From Dokdonella sp. (GTDB lineage Bacteria; Pseudomonadota; Gammaproteobacteria; Xanthomonadales; Rhodanobacteraceae), in contig JANQAE010000001.1 of NCBI GenBank assembly GCA_024707225.1, positions 1 to 64,000 on the forward strand: a DNA stretch of 64,000 nucleotides, given 5' to 3'. This document shows, piece after piece, positions 1-13,008 of this stretch (position 1 is its first letter; each line of letters opens with the position of its first letter). Position numbers and translations under genes: made by a program. Below the pieces are notes generated by a model that saw only the letters and a program-made list of their open reading frames with translations, ran no database searches and had not been told where the DNA came from.

Positions 1-260
1 CGACGACGCCGAAGAAGCCGAACTCCGCGCTGCGCAAGGTAGCCAAGGTCCGCCTGACCAACCAGGAAGAAGTGATCAGCTACATCGGTGGCGAAGGCCA
101 CAACCTGCAGGAGCACTCGGTGGTGCTGATCCGCGGCGGCCGCGTCAAGGACCTGCCGGGCGTGCGCTACCACACCGTGCGTGGCTCGCTCGACGCCGCC
201 GGCGTGACCAAGCGTCGCCAGAGCCGTTCCAAGTACGGCGCCAAGCGCCCGAAATCCTGA
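1..260 (+). CDS. rpsL: 30S ribosomal protein S12, 3' part
   Basis: The window opens inside this gene; the reading frame begins at base 3 and 85 residues remain of the usual ~124, so roughly the first 39 residues lie outside. S12 sits at the 30S decoding centre. The conserved [10 protein letters not shown] loop, the [12 protein letters not shown] block and [10 protein letters not shown] are all present. The lysines where streptomycin-resistance changes usually fall (in PKKPNS and VKDLPG) are unchanged. It is the first gene of the str operon and is followed 18 bp later by rpsG. Confidence 0.97.
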   Translation, partial: TTPKKPNSALRKVAKVRLTNQEEVISYIGGEGHNLQEHSVVLIRGGRVKDLPGVRYHTVRGSLDAAGVTKRRQSRSKYGAKRPKS

Positions 261-278
261 TACCACTAGGTCAGAATC

Positions 279-746
279 ATGTCGCGTAAAGGTTCTACTC
301 CGGTCCGGGCCACGCTGCCCGACCCCAAGCACGGCAGCGACGTCATCGCGCGCTTCATCAACATGGTGATGAAGAGCGGCAAGAAGTCCGTGGCCGAGAA
401 GATCGTCTACGGTGCGCTCGACCACATCGGCGAGAAGCACGCCGAGCCGGTCGGCGTCGTCGAGAAGGCCCTGGGCAACGTCGCTCCGGCGGTCGAGGTC
501 AAGTCCCGCCGCGTCGGCGGTGCGACCTACCAGGTGCCGGTCGAAGTGCGCTCGGCGCGCCGCATGGCGCTGGCGATGCGCTGGGTCATCGAGGCGGCGC
601 GCAAGCGCGGCGAGAACTCGATGCCGCGCAAGCTCGCAGCCGAACTGCTCGAGGCGGCCGAGAGCCGCGGCGGCGCGGTCAAGAAGCGCGAGGAAACCCA
701 TCGCATGGCGGAAGCCAACAAGGCGTTCTCGCACTATCGCTGGTAA
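279..746 (+). CDS. rpsG: 30S ribosomal protein S7
   Basis: 155 residues, the normal length for S7, beginning [18 protein letters not shown] and containing the [12 protein letters not shown] block typical of the family. S7 nucleates assembly of the 30S head and contacts the E-site tRNA; in E. coli it also represses the str operon by binding the rpsL-rpsG spacer. Here that spacer is only 18 bp, so an E. coli-like structured target between the two genes is not evident. fusA follows after 23 bp. Confidence 0.97.
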   Translation: MSRKGSTPVRATLPDPKHGSDVIARFINMVMKSGKKSVAEKIVYGALDHIGEKHAEPVGVVEKALGNVAPAVEVKSRRVGGATYQVPVEVRSARRMALAMRWVIEAARKRGENSMPRKLAAELLEAAESRGGAVKKREETHRMAEANKAFSHYRW

Positions 747-769
747 GTAAGAGTTTCCGAGGAAGTCCT

Positions 770-2860
<2,091 letters not shown>

Positions 2861-2947
2861 TCGAGGCGGTCGTTCCGATCGTGTCGATCCAAAGAATCGG
2901 CCGTCCGAGGCCGCACTTTTCCACATCTGTTTTGAGGTTGCAAAGCC

Positions 2948-4138
<1,191 letters not shown>

Positions 4139-4143
4139 AACGC

Positions 4144-4204
4144 TTGCGGCATCGCCAGCGATGCCGTTAGAATAGCCGGCTCGGACGCTCCTGGCGTCCG
4201 GGCT
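4144..4204 (+). promoter_or_regulatory. Promoter-like element and hairpin just after tuf
   Basis: A TTGCGG hexamer (4144-4149) and TAGAAT (4168-4173) are separated by 18 bp. They are followed by an extended hairpin in which AGCC (4174-4177 region) and GGCT enclose CGGACGC (4182-4188) and GCGTCCG (4194-4200). The 13-mer CGTTAGAATAGCC recurs exactly upstream of rpsM. A second hairpin, GGCGCC...GGCGCC, follows at about 4211-4231. This could start an additional transcript into the S10 leader; no T-run follows, so it is a poor terminator for tuf. Confidence 0.45.
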
Positions 4205-4313
4205 GATGAGGCGCCCAAGTACGGGGCGCCGACTACCGCGAAAAGAGGTGCAGGACGTGCCTCGTGTTCGCCAGACTAAGGATGGGCGTCGTCAAGTCGG
4301 GCTCCGTCGTTCG

Positions 4314-4342
4314 TTGACGGGGCCGGTGGCGCGTACTATACT
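4314..4342 (+). promoter_or_regulatory. Sigma-70 promoter of the S10 operon
   Basis: TTGACG (4314-4319) and TATACT (4337-4342) are spaced by exactly 17 bp, which is near consensus for the housekeeping sigma factor. The expected start of transcription is about 4349, giving an rpsJ leader of about 87 nt. It is the strongest promoter-like sequence visible in the ribosomal cluster. Confidence 0.85.
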
Positions 4343-4351
4343 TTTCTGTCT

Positions 4352-4384
4352 GGCAGGCCGGGAAACCGGCCTGCCTGATTTTTC
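4352..4384 (+). terminator. Terminator-like hairpin at the 5' end of the S10 leader
   Basis: A perfect 10-bp stem, GGCAGGCCGG (4352-4361) with CCGGCCTGCC (4366-4375), is closed by a GAAA tetraloop and followed by TGATTTTTC. It has the form of an intrinsic terminator but begins about 3 nt after the predicted transcription start. It could stop read-through from the str operon, act as an attenuator for the S10 operon, or protect the 5' end of the mRNA. Confidence 0.7.
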
Positions 4385-4435
4385 TCGGGAGCGACCTCGA
4401 GTCGCGTTCCGGCTCTTTTCAACAGGAATACGGCA

Positions 4436-4747
4436 ATGGCGGACCAGAAGATTCGCATCCGACTCAAGGCCTTCGATCATCGCCTGATCGATCGTTCGGC
4501 CAGCGAGATCGTCGAGACGGCAAAGCGCACCGGCGCGCAAGTGCGCGGCCCGATACCGCTGCCGACCAAGATTGAGCGTTACACCATTCTGGTTTCGCCG
4601 CATGCGGACAAGGATGCGCGTGACCAGTACGAGACCCGCGTGCACAAGCGCGTGCTGGATATCGTTGACCCCAACGACAAGACCGTGGACGCATTGATGA
4701 AGCTCGACCTGGCGGCCGGTGTGGACGTCCAGATCAAGCTGCACTGA
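4436..4747 (+). CDS. rpsJ: 30S ribosomal protein S10
   Basis: 103 residues, full length ([19 protein letters not shown]). S10 is part of the 30S head and, as NusE, also joins NusB in transcription antitermination. The conserved [23 protein letters not shown] segment, present here as separate recognisable blocks, is intact. An AACAGGA element precedes the ATG. It is the first gene of the S10 operon, behind the 4314 promoter and leader hairpin; rplC follows after 21 bp. Confidence 0.97.
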   Translation: MADQKIRIRLKAFDHRLIDRSASEIVETAKRTGAQVRGPIPLPTKIERYTILVSPHADKDARDQYETRVHKRVLDIVDPNDKTVDALMKLDLAAGVDVQIKLH

Positions 4748-4768
4748 GCACGGCGATAGGACACGACG

Positions 4769-5413
4769 ATGAGTATCGGATTGGTAGGCCGCAAGTGCGG
4801 CATGAGCCGAGTCTTCACCGAAGACGGCCGTTCGGTGCCGGTGACGCTGATCGAAGCGACGCCGAACCGGGTGACCCAGGTCAAGACGATCGAAACCGAC
4901 GGCTACAACGCCGTCCAGGTCACCGCGGGCAGCAAGCGCGCGGCGCTGATCAACAAGCCGCTGGCCGGGCATTACGCCAAGGCCAAGGTCGAGGCGGGTC
5001 GCGGACTCTGGGAGTTCCGCGTCGAGGCCGACGACCTGGCGAAGTTCGATGTCGGCGGCGAGATCAAGGCTGACGAGGTGTTCCAGGTCGGCCAGAAGGT
5101 CGACGTGGCCGGCGTCAGCAAGGGCAAGGGCTTCCAGGGCACGATCAAGCGCCACCATTTCACGATGGGCGACGCCACCCACGGTAACTCGCTGTCGCAT
5201 CGCTCGCCGGGCTCGATCGGCCAGCGCCAGACGCCGGGCCGCGTGTTCCCCGGCAAGAAGATGTCCGGACACATGGGTAACGTGCGCCGTTCGTCGATCA
5301 ACCTCGAGGTCGTCAAGATCGACAGCGAGCGTCATGTGATCGCGATCAAGGGTGCGGTTCCCGGCGCGCCCGGCGGCCACGTCATCATTCGTCCTGCCGT
5401 CAAGGCAAAGTGA
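4769..5413 (+). CDS. rplC: 50S ribosomal protein L3
   Basis: 214 residues. L3 is an early assembly protein that reaches toward the peptidyl-transferase centre with a long loop. [20 protein letters not shown] at the N-terminus and the basic loop with [20 protein letters not shown] (including the glutamine methylated by PrmB in other bacteria) are present. Second gene of the S10 operon, 10 bp before rplD. Confidence 0.97.
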   Translation: MSIGLVGRKCGMSRVFTEDGRSVPVTLIEATPNRVTQVKTIETDGYNAVQVTAGSKRAALINKPLAGHYAKAKVEAGRGLWEFRVEADDLAKFDVGGEIKADEVFQVGQKVDVAGVSKGKGFQGTIKRHHFTMGDATHGNSLSHRSPGSIGQRQTPGRVFPGKKMSGHMGNVRRSSINLEVVKIDSERHVIAIKGAVPGAPGGHVIIRPAVKAK

Positions 5414-5423
5414 GGAGGACGCC

Positions 5424-6026
5424 ATGGAACTGAATGTCATCGGCGCCAAGCCTCTCGCGGTTTCCGAGGCGGTGTTCGGCAAGGAATTCCGCGAGGACCT
5501 GGTCCACCAGGTCGTCGTCGCCTACCGCAACGCCGGCCGTGCCGGAAGCAAGGCCCAGCTGTCGCGTTCGGACGTGTCCGGCACGACCAAGAAGTTCAAG
5601 AAGCAGAAGGGCGGCGGTGCCCGTCACGGCGACTACCGCGCACCGATCTTCGTCGGCGGCGGCGTCACGTTCGCGGCGCGTCCGCGCAGCTTCGCGCAGA
5701 AGGTCAACCGCAAGATGTTCCGCGGTGCCGTCGCGTCGATCCTGTCCGAGCTGGTCCGTCAGGACCGCCTCAAGGTCGTCGAGTCGTTCGGCATCGAGCA
5801 GCCCAAGACGCGCGATCTGGTCGCCAAGCTGGCCAGCTTCGAGGCGACGGGCCGCACGGTCCTGGTCGCCGAGAACGCGCCCGAGGCGCTGTATCTGGCG
5901 GCACGCAACATCCCCTACGTCCACGTCGTCGACGTGGCGGGACTGGATCCGGTCAGCCTGGTCGGCGCCAAGCAGGTGCTGCTGACCGTTGACTCGGTGA
6001 AGAAGATCGAGGAGTGGCTGGCATGA
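5424..6026 (+). CDS. rplD: 50S ribosomal protein L4
   Basis: 200 residues from the ATG at 5424, chosen over an in-frame start further upstream because it follows a strong GAGGAGG at 5413-5418 and gives the usual N-terminus [16 protein letters not shown]4 lines the peptide exit tunnel; in E. coli it also represses the S10 operon by acting on its leader. The extended loop [20 protein letters not shown] is present. The stop overlaps the rplW start as ATGA, so translation is probably coupled. Confidence 0.96.
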   Translation: MELNVIGAKPLAVSEAVFGKEFREDLVHQVVVAYRNAGRAGSKAQLSRSDVSGTTKKFKKQKGGGARHGDYRAPIFVGGGVTFAARPRSFAQKVNRKMFRGAVASILSELVRQDRLKVVESFGIEQPKTRDLVAKLASFEATGRTVLVAENAPEALYLAARNIPYVHVVDVAGLDPVSLVGAKQVLLTVDSVKKIEEWLA

Positions 6027-6313
6027 ACGAGCGTTTGCTCGGCGTTCTGCGCGCGCCGCTGGTCTCCGAAAAGACCGCGCGGCTGCAGGAAGCCAATCAG
6101 TATGTTTTCGAGATCGCCCAGGCGGCGACCAAGGCCGACGTCAAGGCGGCCGTCGAACAGCTGTTCGACGTCCAGGTCGAGGCGGTCAACGTCGTCACCA
6201 TCAAGGGCAAGACCAAGGCGTTCCGGTCGCGGCTGGGTACGCGCGGCAACCGGCGCAAAGCATACGTCCGTCTGCGCGAAGGCCAGACGATCGACGTGAT
6301 GGCCAAGGCCTGA
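6023..6313 (+). CDS. rplW: 50S ribosomal protein L23
   Basis: 96 residues starting [17 protein letters not shown] at the ATG of an ATGA overlap with rplD; the GTG nine bases upstream is also in frame but would add only MAG. L23 sits at the exit of the peptide tunnel, where trigger factor and SRP dock. The [20 protein letters not shown] basic loop is characteristic. rplB follows after 14 bp. Confidence 0.95.
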   Translation: MNERLLGVLRAPLVSEKTARLQEANQYVFEIAQAATKADVKAAVEQLFDVQVEAVNVVTIKGKTKAFRSRLGTRGNRRKAYVRLREGQTIDVMAKA

Positions 6314-6327
6314 GGGCGGAATAATCC

Positions 6328-7155
6328 ATGGCACTGATCACACTCAAGCCTACCTCGGCTGGCCGTCGCGCAGCCGTTCGCGTGGTGACCCCGGGTCTCC
6401 ACAAGGGTGCGCCGTACGCGCCGCTGACCGAGTCGCAGTCCAAGACCGGCGGCCGCAACCACTACGGCCGCATCACGACGCGTCACAAGGGCGGCGGTTC
6501 CAAGCAGAACTACCGCATCATCGACTTCAAGCGCGACAAGGAAGGCATCGCCTGCCGTGTCGAGCGGATCGAGTACGATCCGAACCGCACCGCGCACATC
6601 GCGCTGCTGTGCTACGTCGACGGTGAGCGCCGCTACATCATCGCGCCCAAGGGCGTGCAGGTCGGCGACCAGCTGATGGCCGGCCGCGACGCGCCGATCA
6701 AGGCCGGCAACACGCTGCCGCTGCGCAACATCCCGGTCGGTACGACGGTGCACTGCATCGAGATGAAGCCCGGCAAGGGTGCGCAGATCGCGCGCAGTGC
6801 CGGCGCCTCGGCGCAGCTGGTCGCGCGCGAGCAGGGCCATGCCACGCTGCGCCTGCGTTCGGGCGAGATGCGCAAGGTGCCGGCCGAGTGCCGTGCGACG
6901 ATCGGCGAAGTCGGCAACTCCGAGCACAACCTCGAGAAGCTCGGCAAGGCCGGCGCGAAGCGCTGGCGCGGCATCAAGCCGACCGTTCGCGGCGCGGCGA
7001 TGAACCCGGTCGACCATCCGCACGGTGGTGGTGAGGGTCGCGCAGGACAGGGCAACCCGCATCCGGTCTCCCCATGGGGTACGCCGGCCAAGGGCTACAA
7101 GACACGCAAGAACAAGCGCACGCAGCAGTTCATCGTGCGCGATCGTCGGGGTTGA
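6328..7155 (+). CDS. rplB: 50S ribosomal protein L2
   Basis: 275 residues, full length. L2 is needed for subunit association and peptidyl-transferase activity. The conserved motif [14 protein letters not shown], including the functionally important histidine of HPHGGGEG, is near the C-terminus (about residues 224-237). [10 protein letters not shown] and the [15 protein letters not shown] block are also present. Fifth gene of the S10 operon. Confidence 0.97.
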   Translation: MALITLKPTSAGRRAAVRVVTPGLHKGAPYAPLTESQSKTGGRNHYGRITTRHKGGGSKQNYRIIDFKRDKEGIACRVERIEYDPNRTAHIALLCYVDGERRYIIAPKGVQVGDQLMAGRDAPIKAGNTLPLRNIPVGTTVHCIEMKPGKGAQIARSAGASAQLVAREQGHATLRLRSGEMRKVPAECRATIGEVGNSEHNLEKLGKAGAKRWRGIKPTVRGAAMNPVDHPHGGGEGRAGQGNPHPVSPWGTPAKGYKTRKNKRTQQFIVRDRRG

Positions 7156-7167
7156 TAGGTACACGCC

Positions 7168-7449
7168 ATGCCACGTTCACTGAAGAAAGGCCCGTTCGTC
7201 GACCACCACCTGCTCAAGAAGGTGGAGGCCGCCGCTGCCGCCAATAACAAGCGCCCGATCAAGACCTGGTCGCGCCGTTCGATGATCGTGCCGGACATGG
7301 TCGGCCTGACCCTGGCGGTGCACAACGGTCGTCTCCATGTTCCGGTCCTCGTGAACGAGAACATGGTCGGACACAAGCTCGGCGAGTTTGCCGTCACGCG
7401 CACCTTCAAGGGGCACGGTGGCGACAAGAAAGCCGACGGCAAGAAGTAA
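7168..7449 (+). CDS. rpsS: 30S ribosomal protein S19
   Basis: 93 residues, starting [19 protein letters not shown]19 complexes with S13 in the 30S head and touches t[23 protein letters not shown] and the [11 protein letters not shown] core are typical. It lies 12 bp after rplB and 11 bp before rplV. Confidence 0.97.
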   Translation: MPRSLKKGPFVDHHLLKKVEAAAAANNKRPIKTWSRRSMIVPDMVGLTLAVHNGRLHVPVLVNENMVGHKLGEFAVTRTFKGHGGDKKADGKK

Positions 7450-7460
7450 GGAGAAGCACC

Positions 7461-7790
7461 GTGGAAGCGAAGGCTGTTCTGCGCACCGCGCGCATCTCCC
7501 CGCAAAAGGTCCGGCTCGTCGCCGACCAGGTGCGTGGCCTGCCGGTGGATCGCGCTCTGACTCTGCTGAAGTTCAGCGACAAGAAGGCCGCTCACCTGGT
7601 CTACAAGGTCCTGTTCTCGGCGACTTCCAACGCCGAGAACAATCTCGGCGCCGACGTCGACGAGCTCAAGGTCTCGCGCATCTTCGTCGACGAGGGTCCG
7701 ATCCTCAAGCGGATGCACGCCCGGGCCAAGGGTCGCGGTACCCAAATTTTCAAGCGCACCAGCCACATCACCGTGGTTGTGGGCGAATAA
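7461..7790 (+). CDS. rplV: 50S ribosomal protein L22
   Basis: 109 residues from a GTG start ([18 protein letters not shown]) preceded by AAGGAGAAG. L22 spans the large subunit; its beta-hairpin lines the exit tunnel and affects macrolide binding. [21 protein letters not shown] is the usual C-terminal hairpin region, complete. rpsC follows after 19 bp. Confidence 0.96.
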   Translation: MEAKAVLRTARISPQKVRLVADQVRGLPVDRALTLLKFSDKKAAHLVYKVLFSATSNAENNLGADVDELKVSRIFVDEGPILKRMHARAKGRGTQIFKRTSHITVVVGE

Positions 7791-7809
7791 GTTTCGAAGG
7801 ACGGCAACG

Positions 7810-8529
7810 ATGGGTCATAAAGTACATCCCACCGGCATCCGCCTTGGCATCGCCAAGGATTGGAATTCGAAGTGGTTCGCCAACAAGCGCGAGTACGCCG
7901 AGTACCTCGCCGCCGATCTGAAGGTGCGCGAGCTGCTGCGCAAGAAGCTGGCCCAGGCCGGCGTCTCGCGCATCCAGATCGAGCGTCCGGCCAAGAATGC
8001 GCGCGTGACGATCCACACGGCTCGTCCGGGTGTCGTCATCGGCAAGAAGGGCGAGGACATCGAGAAGCTGCGCAAGGAAGTCTCCAAGCTGATGGGCGTT
8101 CCGGCGCACATCAACGTGACCGAGGTGCGCAAGCCCGAGCTCGACGCGCAGCTGGTCGCCGAGTCGATCGCCCAGCAGCTCGAGCGCCGCATCATGTTCC
8201 GCCGCGCGATGAAGCGCAGCGTGCAGAACGCGATGCGCCTCGGCGCGCTCGGCATCAAGGTCAACGTCGCCGGCCGCCTCAACGGCGCCGAGATCGCGCG
8301 TTCGGAGTGGTACCGCGAGGGTCGCGTGCCGCTGCACACGCTGCGTGCCGACATCGACTACGGCTTCGCCGAGGCGAAGACCACCTACGGCATCATCGGC
8401 GTGAAGGTGTGGGTCTACAAGGGTGAGGTCTTCGATCTCGCCGCGGCGACCCAGGAAGCCAAGGCCGAAGCCAGTGAAGAGCGCGCGCCGCGCCGGTCGG
8501 CCAAGCCCGCCGCCGCTGCAGGAGCCTGA
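7810..8529 (+). CDS. rpsC: 30S ribosomal protein S3
   Basis: 239 residues beginning [20 protein letters not shown]. The ATG at 7810 is chosen over the in-frame one at 7777, which lies inside rplV and lacks family similarity. S3 is at the mRNA entry tunnel and contributes to helicase activity. The KH domain motif [13 protein letters not shown] lies near residue 75. The C-terminal tail beyond the conserved part is rich in Ala, Glu and Pro. rplP starts 2 bp after the stop. Confidence 0.96.
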   Translation: MGHKVHPTGIRLGIAKDWNSKWFANKREYAEYLAADLKVRELLRKKLAQAGVSRIQIERPAKNARVTIHTARPGVVIGKKGEDIEKLRKEVSKLMGVPAHINVTEVRKPELDAQLVAESIAQQLERRIMFRRAMKRSVQNAMRLGALGIKVNVAGRLNGAEIARSEWYREGRVPLHTLRADIDYGFAEAKTTYGIIGVKVWVYKGEVFDLAAATQEAKAEASEERAPRRSAKPAAAAGA

Positions 8530-8531
8530 TC

Positions 8532-8945
8532 ATGCTGCAACCGAAACGTACCAAGTATCGTAAGGTCCACAAGGGCCGCAACAGCGGTCTGACCTACGTC
8601 GCGACCAAGGTCAGCTTCGGCGAGTTCGGCCTCAAGGCCATCACGCACGGCCAGCTGACCGCGCGCCAGATCGAGGCCGCCCGTCGCTGCATCACCCGCT
8701 ACGTCAAGCGCGGCGGCAAGCTGTGGATCCGCGTGTTCCCCGACAAGCCGATCACCAAGAAGCCGATCGAAGTGCGTATGGGTAACGGCAAGGGCAACGT
8801 CGAGTACTGGGTCGCGCCGATCCAGCCCGGCCGCATGCTGTACGAAATCGAGGGTATCGGCGAGGCGGAAGCCCGCGAGGCCTTCCGCCTGGCCGCCGCG
8901 AAGCTGTCGGTCCAGACCCAATTCGTTACCCGAACGGTGCTGTGA
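8532..8945 (+). CDS. rplP: 50S ribosomal protein L16
   Basis: 137 residues, starting [18 protein letters not shown]16 binds near the A-site tRNA elbow and the central protuberance. The [15 protein letters not shown] and [12 protein letters not shown] blocks are conserved, and the arginine-containing RMGNGKGN loop (hydroxylated in other gammaproteobacteria) is present. Its TGA shares one base with the rpmC start. Confidence 0.97.
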   Translation: MLQPKRTKYRKVHKGRNSGLTYVATKVSFGEFGLKAITHGQLTARQIEAARRCITRYVKRGGKLWIRVFPDKPITKKPIEVRMGNGKGNVEYWVAPIQPGRMLYEIEGIGEAEAREAFRLAAAKLSVQTQFVTRTVL

Positions 8946-9130
8946 TGGAATTCAACGAACTCCGCAAGAAGTCCGCGCAGGAACTGGGCGAGCATCTCGT
9001 CGAACTGCGCCGCGAACAGTTCAATCTGCGCATGCAGAAGGGTTCCGGCCAGCTGACCCAGACGCACCAGATCGGTCGCGTCCGTCGTGAAATCGCGCAG
9101 GTCAAGACCCTGCTCGGCGCTCAGAAGTAA
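8945..9130 (+). CDS. rpmC: 50S ribosomal protein L29
   Basis: 61 residues ([18 protein letters not shown]). L29 is a small two-helix protein next to L23 at the tunnel exit. The ATG at 8945 overlaps the rplP stop (TGATG); a GTG one codon earlier is possible but unnecessary. [17 protein letters not shown] is the family signature. rpsQ follows after 12 bp. Confidence 0.95.
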   Translation: MEFNELRKKSAQELGEHLVELRREQFNLRMQKGSGQLTQTHQIGRVRREIAQVKTLLGAQK

Positions 9131-9142
9131 GGACCGGCCGCA

Positions 9143-9406
9143 ATGAGTGATAACCAGAAAGCGCTGCGCACCCTCGAAGGTCGTGTCGTCAGCAACAAGA
9201 TGCAGAAGACCGTGACCGTCCTGCTCGAGCGCCAGGTGCAGCACGCGCTGTACGGCAAGATCGTGCGCCGGTCCACCAAGGTCCACGCTCATGATGAGAG
9301 CGGCGAGTGCCGCGAGGGCGACGTCGTGCGCATCAGCGAATGCCGCCCGCTGTCGAAGACCAAGAACTGGCGCGTCGTCGAAGTCGTCACGCGCGCTGCG
9401 CAGTAA
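9143..9406 (+). CDS. rpsQ: 30S ribosomal protein S17
   Basis: 87 residues, starting [21 protein letters not shown]17 is a primary 16S rRNA-binding protein with an OB fold. The motif [18 protein letters not shown] and the [18 protein letters not shown] segment are standard. It is the last S10-operon gene; a 28-bp gap without an obvious terminator separates it from rplN, so the spc genes probably share the same transcript. Confidence 0.97.
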   Translation: MSDNQKALRTLEGRVVSNKMQKTVTVLLERQVQHALYGKIVRRSTKVHAHDESGECREGDVVRISECRPLSKTKNWRVVEVVTRAAQ

Positions 9407-9434
9407 GCGCTGATCAGCTGAAGGAGCAAACAAC

Positions 9435-9803
9435 ATGATCCAGATGCAGACCACGCTGGATGCAGCGGACAACAGCGGCGCTCGCGAGCTGTTTTGCATC
9501 AAGGTGCTGGGTGGCAGCAAGCGCCGCTACGCCAGCATCGGCGACATCATCAAGGTTTCCGTGCGTGAAGCGATTCCGCGCGGCAAGGTCAAGAAGGGCG
9601 AGGTTTACGACGCCGTGGTCGTGCGTACCCGCAAGGGCGTGCGCCGGGCCGACGGATCGCTGATCCGCTTCGACGGTAACGCCGCCGTTCTGCTCAACAA
9701 CAAGCTGGAGCCGATCGGCACCCGTATCTTCGGGCCGGTGACGCGTGAGCTGCGCAGCGAGCGGTTCATGAAGATCGTCTCGCTCGCTCCTGAAGTGCTG
9801 TAA
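9435..9803 (+). CDS. rplN: 50S ribosomal protein L14
   Basis: 122 residues, normal length, starting [21 protein letters not shown]14 forms part of an intersubunit bridge and is the docking point for Rsf[24 protein letters not shown] and the [13 protein letters not shown] block are conserved. An AAGGAG element lies 9 bp before the ATG. First gene of the spc block. Confidence 0.97.
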   Translation: MIQMQTTLDAADNSGARELFCIKVLGGSKRRYASIGDIIKVSVREAIPRGKVKKGEVYDAVVVRTRKGVRRADGSLIRFDGNAAVLLNNKLEPIGTRIFGPVTRELRSERFMKIVSLAPEVL

Positions 9804-9816
9804 CAGGATCATTGCC

Positions 9817-10131
9817 ATGAACCGCATTCGCAAGGGTGATCAGGTCCTCGTGATCACCGGCAAGAACAAGGGTCAGCGAGGCGAGGTGCTCCGCGTGGCG
9901 GGGGATCGCGTCTTCGTGCAGAACATCAATCTGATCAAGCGCCACACCAAGCCGAATCCGCAGGCCAACCAGCCTGGCGGCATCGTCGAGCGCGAGGCTT
10001 CGATCGACATCTCCAACGTTCAACTGTTCAACCCCGCCACCGGCAAGGGCTCGCGCGTCGGCTTCAAGAGCCTCGAAGACGGCCGCAAGGTTCGGGTGTT
10101 CCGCCCGAGCGGCGAAGTGGTCGACATCTAA
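9817..10131 (+). CDS. rplX: 50S ribosomal protein L24
   Basis: 104 residues. L24 is one of the two initiators of 50S assembly and lies by the tunnel exit. The N-terminal KOW motif ([18 protein letters not shown], residues about 9-26) and the conserved [19 protein letters not shown] segment are present. rplE follows after 11 bp. Confidence 0.96.
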   Translation: MNRIRKGDQVLVITGKNKGQRGEVLRVAGDRVFVQNINLIKRHTKPNPQANQPGGIVEREASIDISNVQLFNPATGKGSRVGFKSLEDGRKVRVFRPSGEVVDI

Positions 10132-10142
10132 GGCAGCCTGTC

Positions 10143-10682
10143 ATGACACGCCTCGAAAAAATGTACAAGGAACAGGTCGTTCCCAAGCTGATCGAAAAGT
10201 TCGGCTACAAGAACGTCATGCAGGTTCCGCGTCTGACCAAGGTCACGCTCAACATGGGCGTCGGCGAAGCGGTCGGCAACAAGAAGGTCCTCGAGAACGC
10301 CGTCGCCGACATGGCCAAGATCGCCGGTCAGAAGCCGGTCGTGACCTTGTCCAAGAAGTCCATCGCGTCGTTCAAGATCCGCGACAACTGGCCGATCGGC
10401 TGCAAGGTGACGCTGCGCCGTGCGCAGATGTTCGAGTTCATCGACCGTCTGATCAGCATCTCGCTGCCGCGCGTGCGCGACTTCCGCGGCATCTCGGGCC
10501 GGTCGTTCGACGGTCGCGGCAACTACAACATGGGCGTCAAGGAACAGATCATCTTCCCGGAGATCGATTTCGACCAGATCGACGCGCTGCGCGGCATGGA
10601 CATCGCGGTCACCACGACCGCCGCCACGGACGAGGAAGCCAAGGCTCTGCTGGAAGCCTTCGGTTTTCCTTTCCGCAACTGA
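10143..10682 (+). CDS. rplE: 50S ribosomal protein L5
   Basis: 179 residues. L5 binds 5S rRNA with L18 and contacts the P-site t[18 protein letters not shown] near residue 33, the [20 protein letters not shown] block, and [20 protein letters not shown] near the end identify it. rpsN lies 19 bp downstream behind GAGAAGAA. Confidence 0.97.
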   Translation: MTRLEKMYKEQVVPKLIEKFGYKNVMQVPRLTKVTLNMGVGEAVGNKKVLENAVADMAKIAGQKPVVTLSKKSIASFKIRDNWPIGCKVTLRRAQMFEFIDRLISISLPRVRDFRGISGRSFDGRGNYNMGVKEQIIFPEIDFDQIDALRGMDIAVTTTAATDEEAKALLEAFGFPFRN

Positions 10683-10701
10683 TTGAGACACGAGAAGAAT
10701 C

Positions 10702-11007
10702 ATGGCCAAGAAGTCGATGGTTAACCGCGAGATCAAGCGCACGAAGCTGACCAAGCGTCATGCGACCAAGCGCGCCGAGCTCAAGGCGATCGTGGCGAGC
10801 GCGACCGCCTCGTACGACGAGAAGATCGCCGCGGCGACCAAGCTGCAGAAGCTGCCGCGCGATTCGAGCGCCTCGCGTCAGCGTACGCGCTGCGTCCTGT
10901 CGGGTCGTCCGCGCGCCGTCTACCGCAAGTTCGGCCTGGCCCGCAACAAGCTTCGTGAAGCCACCATGCGCGGCGATGTGCCGGGACTGCGCAAGGCCAG
11001 TTGGTAA
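10702..11007 (+). CDS. rpsN: 30S ribosomal protein S14, long zinc-free form
   Basis: 101 residues beginning [16 protein letters not shown]. This is the long form of S14 without the two CxxC zinc motifs (only one cysteine is present), so it should assemble independently of zinc. [20 protein letters not shown] and the C-terminal [11 protein letters not shown] are typical of the class. rpsH follows after 42 bp. Confidence 0.96.
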   Translation: MAKKSMVNREIKRTKLTKRHATKRAELKAIVASATASYDEKIAAATKLQKLPRDSSASRQRTRCVLSGRPRAVYRKFGLARNKLREATMRGDVPGLRKASW

Positions 11008-11049
11008 CCCATCCCGGATATCGGTGCTGCAATACAGGATTCATAGATT

Positions 11050-11445
11050 ATGAGCATGACTGATCCCATCGCCGACATGTTCACGCGCATCCGCAACGCG
11101 CAGGCCACGGGCAAGCGTACCGTGGTGATGCCGTCCTCGCGCGTGAAGCAGGCGATCGCCAATGTGTTGAAGGAAGAGGGCTATCTGACCGACGTTCAGG
11201 TGGTCTCGCCCGAAGGCAAGCCGGTCCTCGAGATCGCGCTGAAGTACTACGAAGGCAAGCCGGTCATCGAGCGCATCGAGCGCGTCAGCCGCTCGGGCCT
11301 GCGCGTCTACCGCGGCAAGAGCGACCTGCCGAAGGTGCTCGGCGGCCTCGGCATCACGATCGTGTCGACCTCGTCGGGCATCATGACCGACGCCGAAGCC
11401 CGCAAGAAGGGTCTCGGCGGCGAAGTGATCGGCCTCGTCGCCTGA
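11050..11445 (+). CDS. rpsH: 30S ribosomal protein S8
   Basis: 131 residues, starting [18 protein letters not shown] as in E. coli. S8 is a primary binder of the 16S central domain and in E. coli represses the spc operon by binding near rplE. The [22 protein letters not shown] and [24 protein letters not shown] blocks are present. rplF follows after 16 bp. Confidence 0.97.
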   Translation: MSMTDPIADMFTRIRNAQATGKRTVVMPSSRVKQAIANVLKEEGYLTDVQVVSPEGKPVLEIALKYYEGKPVIERIERVSRSGLRVYRGKSDLPKVLGGLGITIVSTSSGIMTDAEARKKGLGGEVIGLVA

Positions 11446-11461
11446 TCTGGGAGAAGCAGAT

Positions 11462-11989
11462 ATGTCACGTGTTGCCAAGAAGCCGATCTCGCTTCCCAAG
11501 GGCGTGGATTGCAAGATCGAGTCCGGAACGATCACGGTCAAGGGTCCGAAGGGCACCCTGACGTTCGCGGTGCCCGCGGGCGTCGATGCGACCATCGAGG
11601 ACGGCGTGGTGCAGTTCTCCGCTCGCGAGCAGGACGACATCAAGCTGGCCGGTACCGCGCGCGCGCTGGTCAACAGCATGGTCATCGGCGTCAGTGAAGG
11701 CTTCCAGCGCAAGCTGGAGCTGGTCGGCGTCGGCTACCGCGCGGCGCTGCAGGGCAAGGACCTCAACCTGTCGCTGGGCTTTTCGCACCCGATCCTGTTC
11801 AAGGCTCCGGAAGGCGTCACCATCGAGGTGCCGTCGCAGACCGAGATCCTGATCAAGGGCGCCGACAAGCAGAGCGTCGGTCAGGTCGCGGCCAAGATTC
11901 GCGCGTTCCGTCCGCCGGAGCCCTACAAGGGCAAGGGCGTGCGTTACTCCGGCGAGCAGATCACCCTGAAGGAAGCCAAGAAGGCCTGA
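11462..11989 (+). CDS. rplF: 50S ribosomal protein L6
   Basis: 175 residues, two repeated domains as in the family. L6 lies near the factor-binding site. [15 protein letters not shown] at the start and the C-terminal [15 protein letters not shown] motif are diagnostic. It is followed by a 31-bp gap to rplR. Confidence 0.97.
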   Translation: MSRVAKKPISLPKGVDCKIESGTITVKGPKGTLTFAVPAGVDATIEDGVVQFSAREQDDIKLAGTARALVNSMVIGVSEGFQRKLELVGVGYRAALQGKDLNLSLGFSHPILFKAPEGVTIEVPSQTEILIKGADKQSVGQVAAKIRAFRPPEPYKGKGVRYSGEQITLKEAKKA

Positions 11990-12020
11990 TCGGCACTTCA
12001 GCTTCCGAGAGAGACCAACG

Positions 12021-12374
12021 ATGAAGAAGAACATTTCCAGGTTGCGCCGCGCCAAGTCGACCCGCTTGCACATCCGCAAGCTCGACGTGGCCCGCCTGAG
12101 CGTCCACCGCACCGGTCAGCATCTGTACGCGCAGATCGTGACCGCCGACGGCGCCAAGGTCATCGCGGCAGCCTCGACGCTGCAGAAGTCGATCGCCGAG
12201 GGTCTGACCGGCACGAAGAACAAGACGGCCGCCGCAGCCGTCGGCAAGGCGGTCGCCGAGCGCGCACTGCAGGCCGGCGTCGACACGGTTGCTTTCGACC
12301 GTTCCGGCTTCAAGTATCACGGCCGTATCGCGGCGCTCGCCGACGCGGCACGCGAAGCCGGTCTGAAGTTCTGA
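12021..12374 (+). CDS. rplR: 50S ribosomal protein L18
   Basis: 117 residues ([20 protein letters not shown]). L18 binds 5S rRNA together with L5 and L25. The [16 protein letters not shown] strand and C-terminal [24 protein letters not shown] are conserved. It is followed by an unusually long 124-bp gap before rpsE. Confidence 0.97.
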   Translation: MKKNISRLRRAKSTRLHIRKLDVARLSVHRTGQHLYAQIVTADGAKVIAAASTLQKSIAEGLTGTKNKTAAAAVGKAVAERALQAGVDTVAFDRSGFKYHGRIAALADAAREAGLKF

Positions 12375-12498
12375 TCCTTCGCCCGTGAGGGCGGCTTCCC
12401 GGTGCGGCGAGATCCGCCCGGGCTTACAACAACTCCAAGCGGCTCGTCCGCAAGCAGAAGTCCACACCGCCATGCGGGTGGCAGGGCAAAGGTGAATC
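12375..12498 (+). other. Longest gap inside the spc block, before rpsE
   Basis: 124 bp between rplR and rpsE, whereas neighbouring spc gaps are 3-42 bp. It holds short GC-rich inverted segments (around 12404-12422 and a CCGC/GCGG pair near 12470) but no T-run and no convincing promoter. No reading frame here looks like a gene. Confidence 0.4.
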
Positions 12499-13008
12499 AT
12501 GTCAACCAATGATCGTGACAGCGGCGACGGTTTTCTCGAGAAGCTGATCGCCGTCAACCGCGTCGCCAAGACCGTCAAGGGCGGCCGTCAGATGAGCTTC
12601 ACCGCGCTGACCGTCGTCGGCGACGGCGACGGCCGCGTCGGCTTCGGCTACGGCAAGGCGCGCGAAGTGCCGGTGGCCATCCAGAAGGCGATGGAGCGCG
12701 CCCGCAAGGGAATGATCCGCGTCGAGCTCAACAACGGCACGCTGTTCCATGCCGTCAAGGCCAACCACGGTGCGGCGCGCGTCTACATGCAGCCGGCCTC
12801 GGAAGGTACCGGCGTGATCGCCGGCGGTGCGATGCGTGCGGTGCTCGAGGTCGTCGGCGTCAAGAACGTCCTGGCCAAGGCCGTCGGCTCGCGCAATCCG
12901 ATCAACCTGGTCCGCGCGACGATCAACGGCCTGCAGGCGATGGTTTCGCCCAAGCGCATCGCGGCCAAGCGCGGCAAGTCCGTCGAAGAGGTGCTCGGCA
13001 ATGAGTGA
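12499..13008 (+). CDS. rpsE: 30S ribosomal protein S5
   Basis: 169 residues. S5 helps control decoding accuracy and mRNA entry. The dsRBD-like N-terminal half contains [20 protein letters not shown] (about residues 23-42); the [22 protein letters not shown] segment is typical of the C-terminal half. Its stop overlaps the rpmD start by 8 bp (ATGAGTGA). Confidence 0.97.
   Translation: MSTNDRDSGDGFLEKLIAVNRVAKTVKGGRQMSFTALTVVGDGDGRVGFGYGKAREVPVAIQKAMERARKGMIRVELNNGTLFHAVKANHGAARVYMQPASEGTGVIAGGAMRAVLEVVGVKNVLAKAVGSRNPINLVRATINGLQAMVSPKRIAAKRGKSVEEVLGNE

Noticed and set aside
4201..4260. CTGATGAG and GAAA boxes after tuf resembling a hammerhead ribozyme core
   Set aside because: After the helix II candidate (GGCGCC...GGCGCC) nine bases intervene before GAAA, so the catalytic core cannot form.
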